A stretch of DNA of 51,958 nucleotides from Gemmatimonadota bacterium. Lineage in GTDB: Bacteria > Gemmatimonadota > Gemmatimonadetes > Longimicrobiales > Gaopeijiaceae. The notes beneath the pieces are model-generated. The model made no database searches. It was not told the DNA's origin and was given only the letters and a program-made list of their open reading frames with translations. Positions 33,107 to 40,491 of this stretch are shown here, in pieces. A program made the translations under genes and the position numbers. Numbering within the stretch: the stretch's first letter is position 1; each line of letters starts with the position of its first letter. The DNA lies in assembly GCA_028873595.1 (NCBI GenBank), contig JAPPOV010000006.1, positions 1 to 51,958 of the forward strand, given 5' to 3'.

Positions 33107-34437
33107 CGCTGAAAGGGGGAAGCCTGGCCGGGGCCCTCGAGGCTCAGCGGGAGCGCCTCCTGCCGTGTGTGCACTGTGGCTTCTGTCTTCCTGCGTGCCC
33201 GACGTACAATCGGCTGGGCGACGAGAACGATTCGCCGCGTGGCCGTCTGCACCTGATGCTGGCGGTGGTCGAAGGCCGCCTCGATCCGTCGTCCGATGCC
33301 TTTCAGACCCACCTCGATCGATGCCTCGGCTGCCGTGCATGCGAGACCGTCTGCCCGTCGGGCGTCGAATACGGCACTCTGCTCGAGCTGGCTCGAGAGA
33401 CCGCTACGGAGGCTCGGAGGCCGGATGTCTTCTCGCGAGCTCTGCTCACCGTGATGGGGTCGCGCGCTCTGCGGGCGCTTTTCTTCCTCGGCGGCCGCTT
33501 CATGCGCGTGACTGGTCTTGCGAACGTAGCAGTGCGCCGCCTCAGTGGTGATGGTATTGCGGGCAAGCTGCGTTTCGCTTTGGCCATGCTCTCGGCGACG
33601 GAGGAGGCTGGGCTCGAACGACACGGACGAGCGTCCGGTTCGGGCGCCTGGGTGTCAGCGGCCGATGACGGCTCTTCGCTGACACCGTCGCCCCCTGTCG
33701 GCAGCGCAGGTGTTCTCCATGGCTGTGTACAGGATGGGCTGTACGCTCGAATCAACGAAGCAACCGCACGCACGCTCGACGCCAATGGGTTCGATGTGCG
33801 TGTCGTCACGCGTCAGGACTGCTGCGGGGCATTGCACGCGCACGGTGGAGACCTGACGACGGCGCGACGGCTCGCGCTTCGGAATATCGAGGCGTTCGAA
33901 CGTGTGGGCGTCGACTGGGTGGTCGTGAATGCCGCGGGGTGCGGTGCTGCGATGAAGGAGTACGGTGTTCTCTTTGAGGGTGATGCGATGGAAGAGCGAG
34001 CGCGGGCCTTCTCGGATAAGGTACGAGACATCTCCGAGCTTCTGGTGAGCGCAGGGCCTCGCGTCGGAGCACCGGTGGAGTGCAGCGTTGCATACGATCA
34101 CCCCTGCCACTTGATGCATGCACAGGGGGTCACGGCTGAGCCCCTGCAGGTTCTGAACGCAGTGCCGGGCGTCGACGTACGGGTGGTCGCGAAGGCTGAC
34201 GAGTGCTGTGGTGGGGCCGGGATCTATGGCATGACCCACCCGGACCTGGGTGCGCGCATCGGGGGGGACAAGGTGGCAGCAGTTCGAGACACAGGAGCCG
34301 ACCTTGCATGCACTCCGAACCCTGGGTGCATGATGCAGATTGGAGCAGGCCTTCGGATGGAGGGTGCCTCCGGTGAGGTTGTTCATCCGATCGAGCTACT
34401 CGACCAGAGCTATCAGCGAGCGGGGTACTACACGTGA
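33088..34437 (+). CDS. glcF: Glycolate oxidase iron-sulfur subunit GlcF
   Basis: A 449-residue electron-transfer subunit. Two 4Fe-4S ferredoxin motifs are clear: CVHCGFCLPACP (C27, C30, C33, C37) and CLGCRACETVCP (C79, C82, C85, C89). Two CCG domains follow, with DCCGALHAHGG and ECCGGAG, the heterodisulfide-reductase-like clusters. It passes electrons from GlcD to the quinone pool at the membrane. It overlaps glcE by 19 bases and the next gene by 4 bases. Confidence 0.94.
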   Translation: MAGTPVTLKGGSLAGALEAQRERLLPCVHCGFCLPACPTYNRLGDENDSPRGRLHLMLAVVEGRLDPSSDAFQTHLDRCLGCRACETVCPSGVEYGTLLELARETATEARRPDVFSRALLTVMGSRALRALFFLGGRFMRVTGLANVAVRRLSGDGIAGKLRFALAMLSATEEAGLERHGRASGSGAWVSAADDGSSLTPSPPVGSAGVLHGCVQDGLYARINEATARTLDANGFDVRVVTRQDCCGALHAHGGDLTTARRLALRNIEAFERVGVDWVVVNAAGCGAAMKEYGVLFEGDAMEERARAFSDKVRDISELLVSAGPRVGAPVECSVAYDHPCHLMHAQGVTAEPLQVLNAVPGVDVRVVAKADECCGGAGIYGMTHPDLGARIGGDKVAAVRDTGADLACTPNPGCMMQIGAGLRMEGASGEVVHPIELLDQSYQRAGYYT

Positions 34438-35051
34438 GCCAATCCGACTCCCCAGAAGGCGCTGCACTGGTCGCTCTCGGGACCGAGCACCCTGTCTGGG
34501 ATCGCTTCTTTCAAGTGTCCCCGCTCGTGGTCGTCGGTACCCGTGAGGAGGACGGTTCATTCGACCTGGCTCCCAAGCACATGGCGATGCCCGTGGGGTG
34601 GGAGAACTGGTTCGGGTTCGTGTGTACCCCTCGGCACGCTACGTACGGGAACGCGAAGCGTGAGGGCGTGTTCACGGTCAGCTTCCCTCGTCCGTCTCAG
34701 GTTCTGTCTGCCAGCCTCGCGTCGGCGCCTCGATGTGAAGGGAACATCAAGCCGGCACTGGATCTGTTGCCCACGCGACCGGCCACGAAGGTCGATGGTG
34801 TACTGCTGGAAGACGCATACTTGCACTTCGAATGTGAAACGGACCGGATCATCGATGATTTCGGCGCGAACAGTCTGATCACGGGTCGTGTCGTCGAGAC
34901 ACTCGTGGCAGAAGATGCGCTCAGGGATCCTGACCGGGATGACGCGGAGATTTTTGCAGCGAACCCCCTGCTGGTGTATCTCGCGCCCGGTCGGTACGCC
35001 GAGGTGAGAGACACGCTGGCGTTCCCGTTCCACGCTGGCTGGTCGCGCTGA
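34434..35051 (+). CDS. Flavin reductase-like (FMN-binding split-barrel) protein
   Basis: A 205-residue protein of the flavin reductase-like domain family (GTG start overlapping the glcF stop). The split-barrel FMN-binding pattern is seen in PLVVVGTREEDGSFDLAPKH, then WFGFVCTPRHATYGNAKREG and FTVSFPRPSQVL. Such proteins either reduce free flavin for a partner monooxygenase or bind FMN themselves. A flavoprotein with monooxygenase-like features lies four genes downstream, making a two-component system possible. The M20 gene start overlaps its stop by one base. Confidence 0.82.
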   Translation: MSQSDSPEGAALVALGTEHPVWDRFFQVSPLVVVGTREEDGSFDLAPKHMAMPVGWENWFGFVCTPRHATYGNAKREGVFTVSFPRPSQVLSASLASAPRCEGNIKPALDLLPTRPATKVDGVLLEDAYLHFECETDRIIDDFGANSLITGRVVETLVAEDALRDPDRDDAEIFAANPLLVYLAPGRYAEVRDTLAFPFHAGWSR

Positions 35052-36244
35052 TGTCCTCCGATCCGGGCGTGGACGAACGCAGCTTCGAGGAGGGCATTCG
35101 TACGCGTGAGCATGTCCATGGAATGAAGCACGAGTTCGTCGACTTCGTTTCAGAGCTCTGCAGAGTCGAGTCGCCGACCGATCTTCCCGGGACACAATCC
35201 GATGTGCACGCACTTCTGGAGCCCGCCTTGGTGGATCTCGGGTACGACGTGCGCATCGTCGAGGGCCGGACGAGCGGCAATCACCTGCTGGCCATGCCCA
35301 AGCGTCGATCGAAGCGAGGGCCGAGCCAGCTCCTGATCGGCCACAGCGATACGGTCTGGCCGCTGGAAACGCTCGAGCGTATGCCTGTCCATGTCGATGA
35401 GGGGCGACTGCATGGGCCTGGTACCCTCGATATGAAGGGTGGACTCAGTCTCATCGTGTTCGCGCTCCGTGCGTTGCGCGATCTCGGCTACGTTCCGGAG
35501 GTCGCGCCGGTCGTCTTCGTGAACTCCGACGAGGAAGTCGGAAGTCCCGACTCCAAGAAGCACGTGCGCCGCCTGGCTCGAGCAGCCAGCCGCGCGTTCG
35601 TCCTCGAGCCGGCGCTCGGTCTATCGGGCCTCATCAAGACCGCTCGCAAGGGGCTCGGTCGATTCGAGATCACGGTGCGAGGTCGAGCGGCTCACGCGGG
35701 GCTCGACCCGGAGGCCGGGGCTAGTGCGATCGTCGAGCTCTCGCATGTCATTCAGGAGGTCAATCGACTGAACGACCCGGCGCACGGCACGACGGTCAAC
35801 GTTGGCCTGATTGGTGGTGGCACCCGCCCGAACGTCATCGCGGCTGAGGCTACGGCTTCGGTAGATGTTCGCGTCACCTCGCTGGAGCACGGCCGACGGG
35901 TTGAAGAGCGTATACGCGCGATCGAGCCGGTCACACCGAATGTGACGATCGAGGTGCAGGGGGGTGTTCAGGTCGCGCCGCTCGAACGTACACCACGCAA
36001 CGTGCAGCTCTGGAAGGAGGCGCGCTCGCGTGGCACCGAACTCGGCTTTGATCTGGATCACGGTATGGCGGGCGGTGGCTCGGACGGCAACACGACGAGC
36101 CTCTTTACTGCGACCCTGGACGGACTTGGATGTGTAGGAGATGGTGCGCATGCCGATCACGAGCATATCGTGATTGATCCTTCGCTCGACCGGTGTGCAC
36201 TGCTTGCTCGACTGTTGCTGGCGCCGGCCATGACCACGAAGTAG
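35051..36244 (+). CDS. M20 family metallopeptidase/deacylase
   Basis: A 397-residue dinuclear-zinc amidohydrolase of the ArgE/DapE/carboxypeptidase G2 type. Metal and catalytic residues appear in order: GHSDTVWP, GPGTLDMKGG, NSDEEVGS, and a C-terminal His in HADHEH. The dimerisation (lid) domain lies in the middle (RGRAAHAGLDPEAGASAI). There is no signal peptide. The ATG at 35051 is used, though the Met at residue 25 is also possible. Lying with a GNAT acyltransferase and an NSAR-type racemase, it is the best candidate for the N-succinyl (or N-acyl) L-amino acid deacylase of that pathway. Confidence 0.88.
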   Translation: MSSDPGVDERSFEEGIRTREHVHGMKHEFVDFVSELCRVESPTDLPGTQSDVHALLEPALVDLGYDVRIVEGRTSGNHLLAMPKRRSKRGPSQLLIGHSDTVWPLETLERMPVHVDEGRLHGPGTLDMKGGLSLIVFALRALRDLGYVPEVAPVVFVNSDEEVGSPDSKKHVRRLARAASRAFVLEPALGLSGLIKTARKGLGRFEITVRGRAAHAGLDPEAGASAIVELSHVIQEVNRLNDPAHGTTVNVGLIGGGTRPNVIAAEATASVDVRVTSLEHGRRVEERIRAIEPVTPNVTIEVQGGVQVAPLERTPRNVQLWKEARSRGTELGFDLDHGMAGGGSDGNTTSLFTATLDGLGCVGDGAHADHEHIVIDPSLDRCALLARLLLAPAMTTK

Positions 36245-36263
36245 ACGGACTGGGAGGCCATCG

Positions 36264-37286
36264 ATGAGCCCGTTGCTCAAGGGGTCGGTCACACGAATCG
36301 CGGATCTGCCGGATTGGCCGTTCTCATTCGAAAAGGTCGATCAGGAAGTCTGGAAAGCGGGCGACTATGTCGTGGCCGAGGTGCTTCCGCGGAAGTCGAT
36401 GGCAGAGCAGTTTGAGCTTCCTTCGGGCCGCACCTGCACCCCCCTGTCAGGAGATCTGCTGGTGGGTGCCCTCGCCCGTCGAGCGGCCACCCTGGAAGCG
36501 ACTGGATCGTTCGAAGCGGTTGGGCCTGATGGAATGATGCACTGCCTGACCGGTGCGGGGTGTATGGGCCTCGTCACTTCGGCGTCTCGCTTCTCCAAGG
36601 CATTTCTCCCGCTCCGGTACCGCGGGCATGTGATGCAGGGTGGACGCACCGTCAACATGCGCGACTGGGTGCCGGAACCGACGGATACGCCGTACGAAGT
36701 ACCGACGGTCCTCCTTGTCGGAACATCGATGTCCGCCGGAAAGACATTGGCCGGACGCATTGCCGTTCGTCAGTTGAAAGCCCTCGGGCATACTGTAGTC
36801 GGAGCGAAGCTGACAGGTGCCGGCCGTTGGCATGACACGTTGTCCTTCAAGGACGCGGGGGCTGATTTCACCTTCGACTTCATCGACGCAGGACTCCCCA
36901 CGACGGTCGTCTCGCCGAGCGAGTATCGGGCGGCCATCCGGCCGCTTCTTTCGCGCATAGCGGAGACAGGGGCCACCGCCGCGGTCATCGAAGCAGGGGC
37001 GTCTCCGCTCGAGCCTTATAACGGTGGCGAGCTCGTACAGATGCTCGAGGACAATGTGGCGTTCACAATTCTGGCCGCGTCCGACCCGTACGCGGTGGTG
37101 GGAATCCTCAATGCGTGGAAACGGCAGGTCGACCTCGTGACCGGCCCGGCGTCCAACACTCTGGCCGGCGTGGCGCTCGTTCATGAACTGGCGGGCCTGC
37201 CGGCTCTGGACCTCCTGGATGAGCATACGCACGACAGCCTGCGGCAGCGGCTCGGTGAGGCTGTCGGGTCTCGGGGCCACCAATGA
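36264..37286 (+). CDS. P-loop protein resembling DUF1611/DgcN
   Basis: A 340-residue cytoplasmic protein. An N-terminal domain of unknown type (1-145) precedes a P-loop domain with Walker A GTSMSAGKT (about 152-160). The P-loop domain continues with VVGAKLTGAGRWHDTLSFKD, AAVIEAGASPLEPYNGG and a C-terminal nucleotide-fold half. The arrangement recalls DUF1611 (COG3367), whose member DgcN N-acetylates D-glutamate next to the racemase-like DgcA; the similarity is by motif order only and could also be to other P-loop families. ATG 36264 has a good GGGAGG site. It overlaps the GNAT gene (ATGA). Confidence 0.6.
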   Translation: MSPLLKGSVTRIADLPDWPFSFEKVDQEVWKAGDYVVAEVLPRKSMAEQFELPSGRTCTPLSGDLLVGALARRAATLEATGSFEAVGPDGMMHCLTGAGCMGLVTSASRFSKAFLPLRYRGHVMQGGRTVNMRDWVPEPTDTPYEVPTVLLVGTSMSAGKTLAGRIAVRQLKALGHTVVGAKLTGAGRWHDTLSFKDAGADFTFDFIDAGLPTTVVSPSEYRAAIRPLLSRIAETGATAAVIEAGASPLEPYNGGELVQMLEDNVAFTILAASDPYAVVGILNAWKRQVDLVTGPASNTLAGVALVHELAGLPALDLLDEHTHDSLRQRLGEAVGSRGHQ

Positions 37287-38128
37287 CCGAGTACGTCATT
37301 CGACCGTTCGAAACCATGGAGCAGTTCCGCGAGTGCGTCGCGCTGCAGGAAGATACGTGGGGGCACGGGTTCTCGGAGCGGGTTTCTCCGGCGATCCTCA
37401 AGATCGGACAGATCCTTGGAGGTGTGTCGTCTGGCGCATACGATGCGGACAATCGGCTTGTAGCCTTCGTGTTCGGGCTGACGGGCCTTCGCGACGGTGA
37501 AGTGGTCCATTGGTCGGACATGCTCGCCGTGCGCCCCGAGGTTCGTGACGGGGGTCTGGGTCGCCGTCTCAAGGCGTATCAGCGGGATCAGGTGCTGGCG
37601 CTCGGGATCGAAAAGATGTTCTGGACCTTCGATCCTCTTCAGAGCCGAAACGCCCATCTGAACATCACTCGTCTCGGCGCGGTGGCCCGAGAGTATCGCG
37701 TCGACATGTACGGGCAAACGGATTCACCTTTGCACCGCGGGATCGGGACGGACCGATTTGTCCCGCTCTGGCAACTGTCGACCGAGCGCGTGGAGGGCAG
37801 AATTGCGGACGACCCGGCCCACGAATTCAATCCGTCTGCGATCGACGGAACCTCTGTTGGTGTCGCCCTCGCAGCGTCCGATGCACGGGACGGCCACGCG
37901 CACCCCGAAGCGGTCGATCTGACGTTGGGCGACGACTGGGTAAGCGTCGCGATTCCCGCCGATATCAGCACCTTGATGGCCCAGGACCTCGAGCTGGCAC
38001 AGGCATGGAGAGCGGCGACCCGGGAGGCGCTGGTGCATTACATGGGCCTCGGGTATGAAGTCCGTGAGTTCATGCGAGGACAGCCCGCATCGACGTACCT
38101 GCTCGCACGCGTGCGTGAAGACACGTGA
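37283..38128 (+). CDS. GNAT family acyltransferase, COG3375 type
   Basis: A 281-residue acyltransferase. The N-terminal GNAT domain shows the acyl-CoA-binding pattern MLAVRPEVRDGGLGRRLKAY, followed by FWTFDPLQSRNAHLNITRLG, which is characteristic of COG3375. A second half (about 170-281) completes the fold. Proteins of this group commonly neighbour NSAR/OSBS genes. In Geobacillus kaustophilus a GNAT enzyme next to NSAR transfers succinyl from succinyl-CoA to D-amino acids. The same role is inferred here. It is coupled to both neighbours by overlaps. Confidence 0.85.
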   Translation: MTEYVIRPFETMEQFRECVALQEDTWGHGFSERVSPAILKIGQILGGVSSGAYDADNRLVAFVFGLTGLRDGEVVHWSDMLAVRPEVRDGGLGRRLKAYQRDQVLALGIEKMFWTFDPLQSRNAHLNITRLGAVAREYRVDMYGQTDSPLHRGIGTDRFVPLWQLSTERVEGRIADDPAHEFNPSAIDGTSVGVALAASDARDGHAHPEAVDLTLGDDWVSVAIPADISTLMAQDLELAQAWRAATREALVHYMGLGYEVREFMRGQPASTYLLARVREDT

Positions 38129-39351
38129 TGAACCGTAGCATTGCGATCCTGGGGGCCGGGCCGGTGGGCCTCGAGGCGGCGCTCGCCGCAGCTGGCGAAG
38201 GGTGGAGTTTCAAGGTGTACGAGATGGCGGACGACGTTGCCGGGAACGTTCGCTTGTGGCGTCACGTCCAGCTGTTCACGCCGTGGTCGATGAGTGTCTC
38301 GCCCCGTGTACGTGCGCGGCTGGTCGAGCTGGGCCAGGAGCCGCCCGACGGCTCGACATGCCCGACCGGAGGGGAGCTGGTCGAGCGGGTGTTCGAGCCG
38401 CTGGCGACGATCCCGGAGCTCGCTGACTCCTTTCGGTTCGGTACACGCGTCCTGGAGATATCGAGGGATGGGCTGCTCAAGAACGATGAGATCGGGACGG
38501 GTGTTCGCGGAGCGCATCCGTTTCGGCTGCTGGTTCGGGACGGTGGTGGACGAGAGCGTGTCGAAGAGGCGGATATCGTGCTCGACTGCACCGGTACGTA
38601 TGACAACCCCAATTCACTTGGACTCGGCGGGATTCCGGCACCTGGGGAGCGAGACGGGGAGGAATACATCACTCGCCAGATCCCTGATGTACGGGCGTCT
38701 CTCCTCGATGGGGATGCGCCGGGGTGGGGTGGTCTCAGGATCCTCCTGGTCGGAGCGGGACATTCTGCGCAGACCGTAGCTCGAGATCTGTGCGACGTCG
38801 TGGAGCACGTGCCAGGCACACAGGTCACGTGGGCAATCCGAAACGCTGAGCTGACCTTCGGAGCTGTCGCGGAGGACTCGCTTCCGAGTCGACACGCACT
38901 GACCCGACGTGCTCGCGCACTCGCGTTCGGACCCGACACGCCGTTTGACGTTCGCCTCGGACGATCGGTACATGCCCTGGAGGCGAGTGCGGCCGGCATC
39001 GATGTAGCGCTGCGCACCCAGGATGGAGCGATCGAGCAGGTTGTCGTGGACCGAATCATCTCGATGACCGGCTCGGTGGGTGATGCGCGCATGTACCGCC
39101 AGCTTCAGGTCCACGAGTGTTACGCTACCTCTGGTCCGATGAAGTTGGCAGCCTCACTTCTGGCCTCGTCTTCAACAGACTGCCTCACGCAGGAGAGCCA
39201 GGGTGCGGAATCGCTGAAGAATCCTGAGCCGGACTTCTACATTCTGGGCAGCAAGTCGTATGGCCGGAATGCGACCTTCCTGCTGCGCGTGGGATGGGAG
39301 CAGGTCGACGAGGTATTCAGTCTGCTCCGCGCCTCTGTGAAACCCGTGTAA
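38128..39351 (+). CDS. NAD(P)/FAD-dependent oxidoreductase, monooxygenase-like
   Basis: A 407-residue flavoprotein with two dinucleotide folds: FAD motif GAGPVGLEAALAA near the N-terminus and a second, NAD(P)-type motif LVGAGHSAQTVARD at about residues 206-219. The topology and the HVQLFTPWSM segment recall flavin-containing monooxygenases and amino-acid N-hydroxylases, but no substrate-specific motif was recognised. The start is ATG 38128, overlapping the GNAT stop. Placed between the acyltransferase and the racemase, it may act on the same amino acid or on its oxidised form. It is not part of the classical NSAR pathway. Confidence 0.8.
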   Translation: MNRSIAILGAGPVGLEAALAAAGEGWSFKVYEMADDVAGNVRLWRHVQLFTPWSMSVSPRVRARLVELGQEPPDGSTCPTGGELVERVFEPLATIPELADSFRFGTRVLEISRDGLLKNDEIGTGVRGAHPFRLLVRDGGGRERVEEADIVLDCTGTYDNPNSLGLGGIPAPGERDGEEYITRQIPDVRASLLDGDAPGWGGLRILLVGAGHSAQTVARDLCDVVEHVPGTQVTWAIRNAELTFGAVAEDSLPSRHALTRRARALAFGPDTPFDVRLGRSVHALEASAAGIDVALRTQDGAIEQVVVDRIISMTGSVGDARMYRQLQVHECYATSGPMKLAASLLASSSTDCLTQESQGAESLKNPEPDFYILGSKSYGRNATFLLRVGWEQVDEVFSLLRASVKPV

Positions 39352-39374
39352 CGACAACTCACGAAAGACATCGA

Positions 39375-40478
39375 ATGAAGATCGAACGTGCTACCCTCAG
39401 AGAGATCCCGCTCAGCCTCAAAGAGTTCTTTCAGATCTCGAGTGGAGGCTCTCAGGATCGACGCATTCTTCTCCTTACGCTGGAAGGCGACGGTCTGGTC
39501 GGGTGGAGTGAGTGTGTGGCATCGGCAGACCCGTCGTACGCATACGAGACTACGGATACGGCCTGGCATGTCCTGACCGACTTCATCCTTCCCAACGTAG
39601 TGGGCAGGGATTTCGAGTCACCCGAGGACATTCTCGCTCCGGTGTGGTGGGTGCGTGGTCACGGGATGGCAAAGGCGGCGGTGGAGATGGCGGGGTGGGA
39701 CATGGCGGCTCGGGCCGACGGCGTTTCTCTCTCCAAGAAGCTGGGGGGTGTTCGGGATCGCGTGCCGGTCGGGGTCAGCGTCGGGATCAAGGACACCGAT
39801 GAAGAGCTGCACGAGCAGGTCGAGGGCTTCATCGCCGACGGCTATGCCCGTGTGAAGATCAAGGTCAAGCCTGGGCGCGACATCGACATGCTGTCCGGCC
39901 TGCGTGAGCGTTTCCCGGAGACCGTCTTCATGGCCGACGCGAACTCGGCGTATACGCTTTCGGATGTCGACCGGCTCAAGGCGCTCGACCCTCTCGACCT
40001 GCTCATGATCGAGCAGCCACTCCGGTACGACGACTTTCTACACCATGCCCGACTCCAGGAACAGATCGAGACCCCCGTATGCCTGGATGAATCGATCAAG
40101 ACGGAGTGGGATACGGAGCTCGCGCTCGCACTCGGTAGCTGCAAGATCATCAACATCAAGCCCGGACGTGTCGGTGGGCTAACGACCAGTCGAAAGATCC
40201 ACGACATGATGCAGGATGTGGGTTTGGCGGTCTGGTGTGGCGGCATGCTCGAGTCTGGCGTCGGCAGAGCGCACAACGTCGCGTTGGCGTCCCTGCCGAA
40301 CTTCACCCTTCCCGGTGACATTTCGGCGAGCAGTCGGTACTGGCACTCCGACATCGTGTCACCCGAGTTCACGGTGGCCGACGGGCATATGGCCGTGCCT
40401 ACCGGGCCGGGGATCGGGGTCGAGATCGATACGGACCGGATCGAGTCCATCACGACTCGAGTGGCAACATTCGGCTGA
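39375..40478 (+). CDS. N-succinylamino-acid racemase / o-succinylbenzoate synthase family enzyme
   Basis: Enolase-superfamily enzyme of 367 residues, the usual NSAR/OSBS length. Blocks match the Amycolatopsis N-acylamino acid racemase type: GVSVGIKDT, RVKIKVKPGRD (catalytic KxK), FMADANSAYTL (metal Asp), MIEQPL (metal Glu), VCLDESIK (metal Asp/Glu and catalytic Lys), INIKPGRVGG, and GRAHNVALASLPNFTLPGD. No other menaquinone (men) genes are near, while GNAT and M20 genes are. N-succinyl- or N-acyl-amino-acid racemisation is therefore the likelier activity, although many members do both reactions. It is the last gene of the operon; the next gene is convergent, 13 bases on. Confidence 0.92.
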   Translation: MKIERATLREIPLSLKEFFQISSGGSQDRRILLLTLEGDGLVGWSECVASADPSYAYETTDTAWHVLTDFILPNVVGRDFESPEDILAPVWWVRGHGMAKAAVEMAGWDMAARADGVSLSKKLGGVRDRVPVGVSVGIKDTDEELHEQVEGFIADGYARVKIKVKPGRDIDMLSGLRERFPETVFMADANSAYTLSDVDRLKALDPLDLLMIEQPLRYDDFLHHARLQEQIETPVCLDESIKTEWDTELALALGSCKIINIKPGRVGGLTTSRKIHDMMQDVGLAVWCGGMLESGVGRAHNVALASLPNFTLPGDISASSRYWHSDIVSPEFTVADGHMAVPTGPGIGVEIDTDRIESITTRVATFG

Positions 40479-40491
40479 TCTCGACCGGCCA

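Noticed and set aside
39375..40478. Assigning the racemase as menC (menaquinone synthesis)
   Set aside because: No other men genes are nearby, and the GNAT and M20 neighbours fit the NSAR pathway better; bifunctionality remains possible.
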